From CAYJPA01 sp964371945 (lineage in GTDB: Bacteria; Chloroflexota; Chloroflexia; Thermomicrobiales; UBA6265), in contig CAYJPA010000014.1 of the NCBI GenBank assembly GCA_964371945.1, forward strand, positions 15,764-79,763: a stretch of 64,000 nt of DNA, written 5' to 3'. The position numbers were made by a program, and so were the translations under genes. Below, in pieces: positions 9,441 to 19,100 of the stretch (positions are counted from its first letter, which is position 1; each line of letters begins with the position of its first letter). The notes under the pieces were generated by a model that had not been told where the DNA came from, did not search any database, and saw only the letters and a list, made by a program, of their open reading frames with translations.

Positions 9441-9619
9441 GATCGCCACGACATCGCTTGTGCCGCGTCGTGACAGTTTGGATTACCTAATCCGAGTGCC
9501 GCACCGGCGGACGGACGTGTGGCGGCGGAAAGGGCTTCACTTGCCCGTGAGGCTGCACGCCTCGGCTGCCGGTGCCTGGAACCACTGGTGGAATCCTGGT
9601 CGCCTTGTCTTGAGCGATC

Positions 9620-10308
9620 CTATTTTGGTTCGACGTAGGTGTCATCGTTCCCTGTTTGCTTTGACTTGTGCTGCACATTGGGCAAATCCGATCCTTCCAG
9701 AAAGTGAACGTATGCCATGACGTCGTGCGAAATCCAAACTCCCTGGCTTGTTGGAATCGGTTCCAGAAAATTACCCTCGACATCTAGTATCCAGGCCTCT
9801 TCCAAGTATATATCCGCTCGTTGGGGCTCGGTGGGCCAAACGATTGATTTCCGAAGACGCCTCCGACTGTTCCGGCTCCGTCTTTCAAATGAATACGAAC
9901 GTATCTTGCTGACTCCTGCCGAAGAACATAATCCCAGGCACTCGGCATTCGATCGACATATCCGAGTCCGATCCGATCAAGAATATCTTCTATCGGTTTC
10001 AGCGCCGCGATCCTGCCGCTGATCGCTCCAAGAACAGCTGGAGTAGCGAAGACCACCACGATTGCCCATAAAAAGATCTCCCAGCGGTGCCGAAAAAGCT
10101 GAGAATCGAAGTAGTAATTCAAAATTCGGTTTGACCAAGGAAAGGCAATTACATGAATTGCCACTCCTGCCGTGATCATTGTGACAAGGAGCCGAACGTC
10201 GGTCGTTTCCTTCAGGTTCGCGATCGAAAAACGTGCGAACTGAAAGAAGATGACGCCTGGAGAAACCAAGAACACTAGGATGATGACCGCTTCGACGGAG
10301 GTTGGCAT
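9620..10308 (-). pseudogene. DUF6338 family protein, interrupted by a one-base frameshift
   Basis: Two minus-strand frames together make one recognisable DUF6338 protein. The first (ATG 10308) has a membrane-anchor N terminus MPTSVEAVIILVFLVSPGV, two further hydrophobic segments and the domain core YVRIHLKDGAGTVGGVFG, but stops after NERIYTWKRPGY at 9784. Reading on in the next frame from about 9815 gives DIYLEEAWILDVEGNF and VWISHDVMAYVHFLEG, the expected end of the domain, stopping at 9620. Loss of one G at 9814-9815 (CGGGAT expected, CGGAT seen) explains it. A Pro-rich tail (KPFPPPHVRPPV) in a third frame to 9487 resembles the usual tail of this family, so a second shift near 9625 is possible. 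The cause may be decay or a sequence error. Confidence 0.7.
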
Positions 10309-10499
10309 TCCCAGTCTTTCCCGCGTTCAAGACGCACACGAGCCAAATGGACCAGGCTGTCCGAAGCTCTTCACACTCGCTGAATGCCAGCAATTATACT
10401 GCAAGCTTAGCTGCGATCTATTGATCCGTGGCCCACAATTCTCAATACTCGCGGCGCTGGTTGATGACCGACGACCACAGCCCGAGACCACGGATGTTG

Positions 10500-10543
10500 A
10501 AAGAAAATAGCCGGTGCGGATGTCCGCACCGGCTATTTTCTTT
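10500..10543. terminator. Bidirectional rho-independent terminator
   Basis: A 21-bp perfect inverted repeat (10500-10520 with 10523-10543) has a two-base loop, a GC-rich core and A/T ends. It gives a stem followed by a T-run in both directions. It lies 19 bases beyond the stop of the small membrane protein gene at 10562 and so ends the amt transcript on the minus strand; it also blocks transcripts coming rightward. Confidence 0.9.
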
Positions 10544-10561
10544 CGGTGACCGAGGGAAGTT

Positions 10562-10693
10562 CTACGCGGCGGCCTCATTGAGTTGGAGAGCAGGCGCCGT
10601 TGCTGCGCTTGGTGCAACCTTTCCCTTGCTCACGGGCGCCAGCAGCCAGCCGGCAATAAGAACTGCGAACAGCACGAATGCGAACAGGATCAT
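10562..10693 (-). CDS. Small single-span membrane protein downstream of amt
   Basis: This 43-residue reading frame starts at ATG 10693, with GGAGG nine bases upstream, and stops at TAG 10562. The chain begins MILFAFVLFAVLIAGWLLAP, a clean single membrane helix, followed by a short basic turn (VSKGK) and an Ala/Pro-rich hydrophilic tail ending LNEAAA. It lies 50 bases after the amt stop on the same strand and just before the operon terminator, so it is very probably cotranscribed with the ammonium transporter. I do not recognise a family. Strong ribosome site, ideal helix length and operon position support a real gene; a regulatory or assembly partner of Amt is only an inference. Confidence 0.75.
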   Translation of the reverse strand: MILFAFVLFAVLIAGWLLAPVSKGKVAPSAATAPALQLNEAAA

Positions 10694-10743
10694 CTCGAGC
10701 ACCTCCGTTGATTGATACGACCGGTTGACAGCAGCCAAAACTT

Positions 10744-11976
10744 CTACAGCTGGTACGCGAGCTCGCCGTGCTGGGTCGGATCGAGACCAAGGACCTCTTC
10801 GTCCTCCGGAACCCGAAGTCCGATCACGATGTCAACGACTTTCAAGATGACGAACGTTGCGGCGGCCGCGAATGCGGCGACAACGAGAACCGTGACAATC
10901 TGTTTCACGAATTGATCGAACCCGCCGTAAATCAGGCCGTCCTCGCCGATTCCATTGATCGAGGTTTTGGCGAAGATTCCGGTCGCAATCGATCCCCAGA
11001 TACCGCCTACACCGTGGACAGCGAAGACATCGAGCGCGTCGTCGACCTGGAGCTTCTCTTTGAGCAGCTCGATCGCGAAGAAGCAGAAGACGCCAGCGCC
11101 AAAGCCGATCGCGATTGCGGATGCCGGACTTACGAATCCGGCCGCGGGCGTAATTCCGACCAGGCCGGCGACCGCGCCAGCGGCGGCCCCGAGCACGCTC
11201 GGATGTCCATGCCGAATCCAGCTGACCGTCATCCACGTTAGCGCGCCCATCGCGGCCGCGGTATTGGTGACCACAAAGGCATTCGCGGCGAGTGCGTTCG
11301 CGCCGAGAGCGCTACCCGCGTTGAATCCGAACCATCCGAACCAGAGTAGCCCGGCGCCGAGCACGGTCATCGTCAGGTCGTGCGGCTCCATTTTTTCCTT
11401 GCCGAACCCGACTCGTTTACCGAGCATCAACGCGGCGACGAGCGCGGAGACGCCCGAAGTGATGTGAACAACCGTGCCCCCGGCAAAGTCCATCGCGCCG
11501 TAATCGCGAATCCAGCCGCCGACTCCCCAGACCCAGTGAGCGACCGGGGCATAGACTAGAGTGGCCCAAAGCAGGGTGAAGACAACGAACGCCTTAAATC
11601 GCTTTCGTTCCGCGAAGGCGCCGGTGATCAACGCCGGAGTAATAACAGCGAACGCCAGTTGAAAGACCGCGAACGCCGAATGCGGAATTGTTGCGGCGTA
11701 ATCGGCATTGGGCAACGCCCCGACATTTTTGAACCCGATCCAGTCAAGGTTGCCGATGATGCCGCCTTTGTCCGGACCAAACGCGAGCGTGTAGCCCCAA
11801 AGAACCCACTGGACGCTGATCAGGGCGAGGATGAAGAAACTGTGCATGATCGTCGCGAGCACATTCTTGCGACGAACCAGTCCTCCATAGAAAAAACCAA
11901 GCGCCGGAGTCATCAGGATCACGAATGCTGCCGACGTCAGAACCCATGCTGTGTCGCCTGAATTGATCGCCTCCAC
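10744..11976 (-). CDS. amt: Ammonium transporter Amt
   Basis: This Amt/MEP/Rh channel has 410 residues from GTG 11976, which has AGGAGG nine bases upstream; an in-frame ATG at 12006 precedes the ribosome site. The protein begins with GDTAWVLTSAAFVILMTPAL, the first helix, and carries the family signature DFAGGTVVHITSG with the first pore His and FAVHGVGGIWGSIATG with the second. About eleven helices are visible and no cleaved signal is evident. The C-terminal tail VIGLRVPEDEEVLGLDPTQH is the conserved segment that couples subunits and contacts GlnK-type PII proteins. No glnK is adjacent; instead a 43-residue membrane protein follows. Confidence 0.96.
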   Translation of the reverse strand: MEAINSGDTAWVLTSAAFVILMTPALGFFYGGLVRRKNVLATIMHSFFILALISVQWVLWGYTLAFGPDKGGIIGNLDWIGFKNVGALPNADYAATIPHSAFAVFQLAFAVITPALITGAFAERKRFKAFVVFTLLWATLVYAPVAHWVWGVGGWIRDYGAMDFAGGTVVHITSGVSALVAALMLGKRVGFGKEKMEPHDLTMTVLGAGLLWFGWFGFNAGSALGANALAANAFVVTNTAAAMGALTWMTVSWIRHGHPSVLGAAAGAVAGLVGITPAAGFVSPASAIAIGFGAGVFCFFAIELLKEKLQVDDALDVFAVHGVGGIWGSIATGIFAKTSINGIGEDGLIYGGFDQFVKQIVTVLVVAAFAAAATFVILKVVDIVIGLRVPEDEEVLGLDPTQHGELAYQL

Positions 11977-12125
11977 TCCGCAACGCCTCCTTCGCGAAAC
12001 AAACATAGTCCTGGTCTGCTGGGGATGAGTCTACGTAGCCGCTCAAACCATGAACACGTGCATGAGATCGAAATTCCCGCGGTTGAATTGGTTAATGTGC
12101 ACAGTTCGGGAAAATCTCCGCCTCG

Positions 12126-12821
12126 GTGCACTCCAGTGACGTCAAATCTGCCATTTCACATGCTCGAATGTCCCGATTCCGGTCCGTGCAGTTACCGTTT
12201 CGACGAGTCGCGCGTCATACAGTGCAGCGATGGTCGCGAGAACGAGTCAAAAAACCTGGACGATCAGTGCCGGATGACCACAAACTAACGACTGACAACG
12301 AACTGGTGCGGTTCGCGCTCCACGACCGGGAGCATTTCGGCGTGCTCTATGACCATTACGCGGTGCGCGTCTATAGGTTCTGCTATCGCCGGCTCGGGAG
12401 TCGGGACGAGGCTGAGGATGCGACAAGCGCGGTATTCATGCGGACACTCGAGCGCCTCCCTTCATTTCGAGACGGCTCCTTTCCGGCGTGGCTTTTCTCG
12501 ATCGCCCGGACAACAGTCGCCGATCGCCATCGAGCCCGTTTCATCGACCCGTTGCCCGCTTCTCACGATTCACTCGACCCCGATCCGTCGCCGCTTGAGT
12601 TGGCGATCGCAAGTGACCAGGCGCGTTCACTTCGATCTCTGATGGACGCACTGCCACGCGATCAATTCGAAGTGATTGAGCTTCGTCTTGCCGGCTTAAC
12701 CGGAGCCGAGATCGCGGAGGCAATGGGGCGGAGCGTGCCCGCCGTCAAGATGCTGCAACTTCGCGCAATGAAGCGGCTGCGAGAAGTCGCCATGCACAAT
12801 TCACCGGAGGGACCACAATGA
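12126..12821 (+). CDS. ECF-type RNA polymerase sigma factor
   Basis: This is a sigma-70-family protein with region 2 (FGVLYDHYAVRVYRFCYRRL, then DEAEDATSAVFMRTLERLP) and region 4 (LPRDQFEVIELRLAGLTGAE, then IAEAMGRSVPAVKMLQLRAM with the helix-turn-helix). No regions 1 or 3 are present, which makes it ECF class. The open frame begins at 12126 but its first 47 residues are basic and unlike sigma factors; the true start is probably GTG 12267 or a nearby codon, giving about 184 residues. It overlaps the next gene by four bases (ATGA), the usual arrangement of a sigma factor with its membrane regulator. Confidence 0.85.
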   Translation: MHSSDVKSAISHARMSRFRSVQLPFRRVARHTVQRWSRERVKKPGRSVPDDHKLTTDNELVRFALHDREHFGVLYDHYAVRVYRFCYRRLGSRDEAEDATSAVFMRTLERLPSFRDGSFPAWLFSIARTTVADRHRARFIDPLPASHDSLDPDPSPLELAIASDQARSLRSLMDALPRDQFEVIELRLAGLTGAEIAEAMGRSVPAVKMLQLRAMKRLREVAMHNSPEGPQ

Positions 12822-13282
12822 GCACGCCCGCACATGAAGCCGATCGTTTGAACGATCTCTGGGACGCCCTCGCGAAATCGAACGATCCTGTGGTTGAGAC
12901 AAGCGCTTCGCTGCTCGGCCTGCAGATGTTGCTCGCGGCTGATGCCGAAACCCCACCGCCCAGTTCTGAATTCCTGGCGTCTCTCCGGCAGTCATTGACC
13001 GCGGCCCCGCCACTGGGCCGCTGGACCTCACGAAGTCAACGCTCGCTGGGGATCGTCGCCTATCCGTTCGCGCCAAGCCGGAACGGGAATCACCTGTCGA
13101 AGCAGGCGATTCTCTTCGCGATTGCCGCTATCCTCGCGATCGCGATTCTCGGCACCGGTTTCACTCTTCGAGCAGGAGGGAGGCCGGAGATCGGATTGCC
13201 CACCGCCCAGGCAAGCGCTCTTGCCGCGACTTCGACTCCGGTCGCGTTTCCGACCGAAATCGTCCGGCGAACGGACCGCTGA
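12818..13282 (+). CDS. Single-pass membrane protein, putative anti-sigma factor
   Basis: This 154-residue protein starts on the ATG overlapping the sigma-factor stop. Residues 1-93 are cytosolic and largely helical (LNDLWDALAKSNDPVV, LLAADAETPPPSSEFLASL), residues about 94-118 form one membrane helix (AILFAIAAILAIAILGTGF), and a short Pro/Thr/Ala tail lies outside. The HxxxCxxC zinc motif of ZAS anti-sigma factors is absent. Function is inferred from the translational coupling and topology only. The external part is unusually short (about 35 residues), leaving little room for a sensor domain. Confidence 0.6.
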   Translation: MSTPAHEADRLNDLWDALAKSNDPVVETSASLLGLQMLLAADAETPPPSSEFLASLRQSLTAAPPLGRWTSRSQRSLGIVAYPFAPSRNGNHLSKQAILFAIAAILAIAILGTGFTLRAGGRPEIGLPTAQASALAATSTPVAFPTEIVRRTDR

Positions 13283-13428
13283 ATGCGCGAACCGCGACAA
13301 CCAAAAGAAGGTAACCGCCGCGCACGTTCGCTCCCCCTGGTAACGAGTCACATCGTATACTCGGATAATCCTTGCTGCGCTCTCTTTCGGCCGTGGTCAG
13401 GCTTGCAGTTCAGAGGTGTGAGAACCGC

Positions 13429-16017
13429 GTGACCGATCGAGAACCCCCAGCTCGCGCGAAACGCCCCGTTGTGGCGCATCGCCCGGGTAGCCCAAGTGAA
13501 AGCTCCACCGAATCCGGGGTCGAAGAGTCGACCCCGGCGCACCGGCCGGTCGCACCTCGAAAGTCCCGACGACGGGGTCGGACAGTGGTGGATGCGCAGT
13601 CGGGCCCACTTGAATCAAGTGCGCTCGCTGAACGTCAATCCTTCGAGTCAGAAACACTCGTTGCGGCCGGGCAGAGACCTCCGAGAACTGGAATCAGCTA
13701 CGAGGCGGGACTCTACATCTTGTTCATCGTGGTTGCCTTTCTGACCCGGTTCTGGAACCTGGGATTCAAAGCGCTCCATCACGATGAGAGCCTACACGCC
13801 TACTATTCGTGGGTTTTCGAAACAGGCGGCGACTATCGGCATCATCCATTGATGCACGGTCCGTTCCTGTTTCACGCGAATGCACTGGTCTATCTCTTGT
13901 TCGGCGATTCCGATGCATCGAGCCGCTATATGCCGGCATTTTTCGGCGTCATCCTTGTCGCGCTTCCGTATCTCCTCCGGTCACCGAGGTTGCTCGGACG
14001 CTGGGGCGCAATCTCAGCTTCCTTTTTGTTCCTGATCTCTCCTGTGCTTCTCTACCAAAGCAGATATATCCGCCACGACATATACACGGTTGTTGGGACG
14101 CTTCTGCTCTTCACCGCGATTGTGCGGTATTGGGAAACCCCGGAACGCCGCTGGCTCGTCATCGGCGCCGGCACGATCGCCTTCCTACTCACCAACCACG
14201 AGATCGTCTTCGCAATCGTCGCGATCTTTGGCGGCTACCTCTATGGCGCTCTTGTGATTAGTCGCAGCCGCGCCTGGTGGCCGGAACGACGCCCAATTGT
14301 CCTCCAGGTGCTGGGACTTCACGTCGCGGCGCTCTTGCTGGTTTTGGGCGTGATTGCATTCATGCCGACCGGATACAAAGACCGGATCTTCGATATTCCC
14401 TGGGAAGACCCAACCACCCAGCAGCAAACCGGCTACTACCAGGATTTGTTGACCAACCCGCTGGTGCTGAGCGTCATCGCCGTCTTGGTGGCGTTCGTCG
14501 TTGGTATGTGGACAGTGCTCAGCACCGTCCGGGATGTCGAGCAAGGGGAAGAGGGTTGGCTGCCGGCACTGTTTGGAGAACCGTCGGCCCAAACGGTCGA
14601 GTCTGGCATTCGCAATGCCTGGGCGGACAAAACGGGTCTGACGATCGCAACCCTGGTCGCGGTTTTCATCTTCGTCACACTCTTCACAAGTCTCTACACC
14701 AATCTCTACGGCCTCGTGAGCTCGACGATCGCGACCGACGGCACGCTGCTGTACTGGCTCGGTCAGCACGATGTGCGGCGCGGAGAGCAGCCCTGGTTTT
14801 ACTTCATGCTGCTGCTTCCCCAATATGAGTTTTTCGCCGTGGTCTTCGGTATTCCAATGGCCGCAATCACCGTGGTTCGAGTGATCGGGAACGTGAACGG
14901 CAGGCTCGATTCCGGGAAGAACTTGTTCGTCCGGTTCATGATCACCGTCTGGCTGGCAGGAGTTTTCGTTGCGCTTTCGCTGGCCGGCGAAAAGATGCCC
15001 TGGCTACTGGCCCATATCGCGTTGCCGGCAACCTTGCTTGCGGCGATCTTCATCGGCGGATTGATCGAGCATATTGCAGCGGCTAGGCAAGATCATGTTC
15101 GCGGTAGATTGGGAGCTCGCTGGTTCGATTGGCCGGACCGGGCGCTCGTCGCGCTCCTGCTCTCCGCCGCGTCCTGTTGGTTTTTCCTAGCGGGTTCGCT
15201 CAGCCGCGGCCGCTTTCCGGAACCCCGTCAAGCAGGCGGATGGACACGGACGATTACGTCATTCGCCGCCGATCACTGGTGGTGGTTGGCGATCCCACCG
15301 GTCGCCGGAATCGCGGCAATCGTCGTGGCGACGATGGTTCGTGGAAGCAAGCGATCTGGCCTGGCAGCGCTCTCTGCTGCCACGATCATTCTCATGCTCC
15401 TGCAGATTCACACGGGTTGGCGTCTGTCGTACGTAAGCCCTGATGTACCCACTGAGATGATGATCTACACCCAAACCTCGCCAGATGTCACCAGAATCGT
15501 CGGTGAGCTCTCTGAGCTTTCATATGAGCTCACGGGAAATGACGGCATCGAAGTCTGGTACGACAGCGGGGTCTCCTGGCCGATGCAGTGGTATCTCCGC
15601 AACTTCCCAAACAAGCGTTTCGTCGGGAGCTCGATCAGCGGTCCACCTGACGACGTTCCGATTTTGATTATCTCTACTCAGTACGAGGCGAATTTTGACG
15701 ACTACCTTTCGGGATATAGCTCAACCGAATACGTGCTGCGTTGGTGGTTCCCGGAGGATATCTACCGGGACTTCGCAATCGCGCCAGAGATTCCGCCGGG
15801 ACGCTCGGCATGGAAGTCGAAAGACGATCCACATGGAATCATCGACATTGCTGGATCGATCGCCGATACGATCGAAAACGATCTCTCACCAGAAGGGCAG
15901 GCACGGCTCTACCGGTTGCTGCTCTATCGAGATCTCGAGCAGCCGTTGGGCCAATACAACTTCAAGGTCTATATCCGGAACGACTTGATTCCCGTTTTGA
16001 ACGCGATTCGATATTGA
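13429..16017 (+). CDS. TIGR03663/Agl23-type multi-pass membrane protein
   Basis: This is an 862-residue protein from GTG 13429 (AGAGG upstream); a TTG at 13372 in frame is possible, but a GATAAT at 13363 would place the transcript start near it. About 85 hydrophilic, basic residues lead into ten or more membrane helices. The GT-C-like signature follows the first helix: LGFKALHHDESLHAYYSW, with the acidic pair expected in the first outer loop, then HHPLMHGPFLFHANALVYLL. This is the signature of the 'flippase activity-associated protein Agl23' family, related to dolichyl-phosphate-sugar transferases. A soluble outer domain of about 180 residues (GIEVWYDSGVSWPMQWYLRN) ends the chain. A role in envelope glycosylation is inferred from the family. 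Confidence 0.83.
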   Translation: MTDREPPARAKRPVVAHRPGSPSESSTESGVEESTPAHRPVAPRKSRRRGRTVVDAQSGPLESSALAERQSFESETLVAAGQRPPRTGISYEAGLYILFIVVAFLTRFWNLGFKALHHDESLHAYYSWVFETGGDYRHHPLMHGPFLFHANALVYLLFGDSDASSRYMPAFFGVILVALPYLLRSPRLLGRWGAISASFLFLISPVLLYQSRYIRHDIYTVVGTLLLFTAIVRYWETPERRWLVIGAGTIAFLLTNHEIVFAIVAIFGGYLYGALVISRSRAWWPERRPIVLQVLGLHVAALLLVLGVIAFMPTGYKDRIFDIPWEDPTTQQQTGYYQDLLTNPLVLSVIAVLVAFVVGMWTVLSTVRDVEQGEEGWLPALFGEPSAQTVESGIRNAWADKTGLTIATLVAVFIFVTLFTSLYTNLYGLVSSTIATDGTLLYWLGQHDVRRGEQPWFYFMLLLPQYEFFAVVFGIPMAAITVVRVIGNVNGRLDSGKNLFVRFMITVWLAGVFVALSLAGEKMPWLLAHIALPATLLAAIFIGGLIEHIAAARQDHVRGRLGARWFDWPDRALVALLLSAASCWFFLAGSLSRGRFPEPRQAGGWTRTITSFAADHWWWLAIPPVAGIAAIVVATMVRGSKRSGLAALSAATIILMLLQIHTGWRLSYVSPDVPTEMMIYTQTSPDVTRIVGELSELSYELTGNDGIEVWYDSGVSWPMQWYLRNFPNKRFVGSSISGPPDDVPILIISTQYEANFDDYLSGYSSTEYVLRWWFPEDIYRDFAIAPEIPPGRSAWKSKDDPHGIIDIAGSIADTIENDLSPEGQARLYRLLLYRDLEQPLGQYNFKVYIRNDLIPVLNAIRY

Positions 16018-16108
16018 CGATAGATACCGGCCGAAAGCCGGAGTCGAGCAATGTCGCGGGTGTTCTCCCCGCGAATCGAGGGTTGAGATAGTCACTAGAG
16101 GCTGAACC

Positions 16109-19100
16109 ATGGCGGAAACCACAATCGGCGAGCAAAGCCAGCGGACACCGTTCCTTGAGCGAACGGTCAATCTGACGACCATTTCATGGACGACCATCGC
16201 CTGGATTGCGGTCGTTGTCGTCGCGGTTGCGTTCCGGTTGCCAGATCTTGGTCACCACGCGCTTTCGATCTCTGAATCGCAACTCGCGGACAGTGGCTAC
16301 CGTTTCTATTCGGGGCATACCACCGGTCCGGGGAACGACCTTTCTAACGTCGGACCCGTGGCGCTGATTTTGGAAGCATTTGCGTTCTTCTTGTTCGGAG
16401 CTTCAGACATTTCGGCGAGAATCGTTCCAGCGTTACTCGGAATCGCCATGATTCCAATGGTGCTGGGACTTCGACCCGCGATCGGCAACACACGAGCGTT
16501 GGGCGCGGCATCTCTGCTCGCCCTGTCTCCGATCGCTGTTTACACATCCCGCATCGCCACTCGCGAGATCTTTGTCTCCGCGTTCTCATTGCTCGTTATC
16601 GTCGCCTTCGTCAGGTTCGGTCTCGCGGGCCAGACCGACGACGCTCGACGTCGTTGGGCACTCATCGCCGGTGCCGCACTCGCGGCAACCTTCGGGAGCG
16701 GACCAAGTTCGATCAGCGTTGTGATCGCAATCGGCATCGCGCTCGGCGCAACGACGCTTCTCGATGCAAACCCAGACAACGCGATCCGGAGATCGCTGGC
16801 GGCGGCCCGGGAAACCAAGGACTCCGGCTATTACTTGCTCATCGGTTTTGGCTTCGCACTCTTGACTCTCTTCTCCCGGCTTTTCACCGATTTCACCGCG
16901 CTGGCCGGAATTGGAGAAACGGTCGCGGATTGGGCGCGTTTGGTCACAACCGCCTCGAGCGCAACGCCCACACAATTCTTTCTGTTGGCCGTGCTCGCGT
17001 ACGAGATCTTTGCCATCGTCTTCGCGCTCGTCGCCGCATTTCGGAAGCCGCCTTCCGATCATGGTTCATTGCCGTGGTCCGTCTTCGCGATGTGGTTCGC
17101 GGCCGCCCTGTTGCTGTTCAGCTTCAGTTCCGGCGGGGCCGCTGAGCACGCGATTCATGTTGCGCTGCCAGTTCTCCTTCTTGGCGGCGGCGCACTAGGC
17201 GAGGTTATCTCCGACCTCGATCCACGGCAGATTGTCGGGGGCCGTACCGGTCTCTTGGCGCTTGCGCTCGTCGGTTTCACGATTGCCGCAATCTCAGAGA
17301 TCGTACTGCTCAGCCGGATCAATGACGCGGCCGATGACGGACAAGCGGTCTTTGAAGCGATTGCCACGATCGCGCTCGCGGTTGCTCCGCTCGGAATTGG
17401 CGTCTATGTTCTGGCCCGAGCAGATCGCGCGTCCGGTCAGATCGGACGAGCCGGCGCGACAGTGCTCCTGGCCGCCGCCATCTTTTTGGGGGCGTATACC
17501 CTGCGTTCGTCGATCATGCTCAGCTTTTACAACGCCGGCAAATCGACCGAGCTCCTCGCGCAAAAGACATCAACGCGGGCGGTTGACCAAATTGTCCGCC
17601 GGGTCACCAATCTCTCCCGCGACACTACACTGGACGATGGTTCCGCCCGCGATCCTGAAGGGGGCCACGGCCTAACGATCGCGATCGACAGGAGCGTCCA
17701 ATGGCCCTATCGCTGGTATTTCCGGGATTTTCCTGATGCGGAGGTGTGGGCCGTTGGGCAGACGCCGTTGAGTGGAGCTCAAGTTCTGATCGCACCCGAC
17801 GAAACCGGCATGGCCGAAGCAGGTTATGGACCCCGAGCATTCCCAACGATCAACCGCGTTCCGTCGACTTATCTCGCGCCTGAATTCGGCACGATATTGC
17901 GATCGATCTTCTTTCCTAACAGGTGGGAGGATGGGGCCCGTTACCTCTTGTTCCGGACAATGTCGACCACCGCGGAGCCCGAAACGGTGACAATAGGCCT
18001 CGTGGGTGAACTGGCAAACAGAATCGTTCCCGACACAGGTCCATTCGGCCTGTACGAAAAAATCGGGGCAGGCAATGGCCGCGGCCAATTCAATCAACCA
18101 CGGGGCATCGCCGTCTCCCCGGACGGCGAGCAGATCTTTGTGGTCGATATGGGGAACGCACGAATCGAGTATTTCGACGCGCTCGGAACCTTCATCGATT
18201 CATGGGGTGACTCGGACAGCAGCGATCTCGGCCTTGCCAAGACCGACTCTGGACTCGGACCAACCGGAATTGCCGTTGGTCCAGACGGGTTGATTTATGT
18301 CGCGGATACCTGGGATCATCGTGTTGTCATACTGGACAATACCGGTCGCATTGTGCGCGAATTCGGCCAGTTTGCCGATACCGCGGATGCCCCGGAGGCC
18401 TCCGTCGAACAAGGCAGTTTCTTTGGACCGCGGGCGATCGCGATCGCGAACGACGAAATCTATGTGGTCGACACGGGCAATGAGCGTGTTCAGGTCTTTG
18501 GGCTGGACGGAACATTCATTCGCGCCTTCGGCGGCGCGGGATCATTGCCGGATCAGCTTCTGGAGCCGGTAGGCATCGCAATCGATGCAGATGGACGAGT
18601 CTTCGTCGCCGACTCCGGCAATGCCCGTATAAGTGTCTTCTCCTCGACTGGAGTAGCGCTTGAACAGTGGCCGGTCGACGCCTGGAACGGGAATCAATAC
18701 TTCGAGCCCTATCTCGCGTTCGACGACGCGGGGCTGCTCTACGCCTCTTCATCGTCCACCAGTAGTGTCGAGGTTTACGATCCGACGGGTACACTGGTGC
18801 TCGCGATCCATCAAGTGGGCGCCGATCAACTTGACCAGCCGGTAGGTCTCGCCTGGACGCCTGAAGGATCGCTGCTGATCACGGACAAGGGTCGCAACGC
18901 GGTCTTCCGGTACACGCCGATTGTCGAAAGCGTTCTCCCGGTCGACGACGGGACGGGGAGCCTCGAAGAGGAACTGGCCGCATCGCCAGTGGCCTCGCCG
19001 GTCGTCGATGAGGGTATCCCGGAGGAACAATCATCGCCGGCATCTCCCGCGGCATCTCCGATGGCGTCGCCATTCGCATCGCCCGTGGCGTCGCGACGGG

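Noticed and set aside
14185..14823. 212-residue antisense frame inside the Agl23-type gene
   Set aside because: It is a high-GC shadow: rich in Asp, Glu, Arg, Gln and His, with no membrane or domain pattern, opposite a clearly coding sequence.
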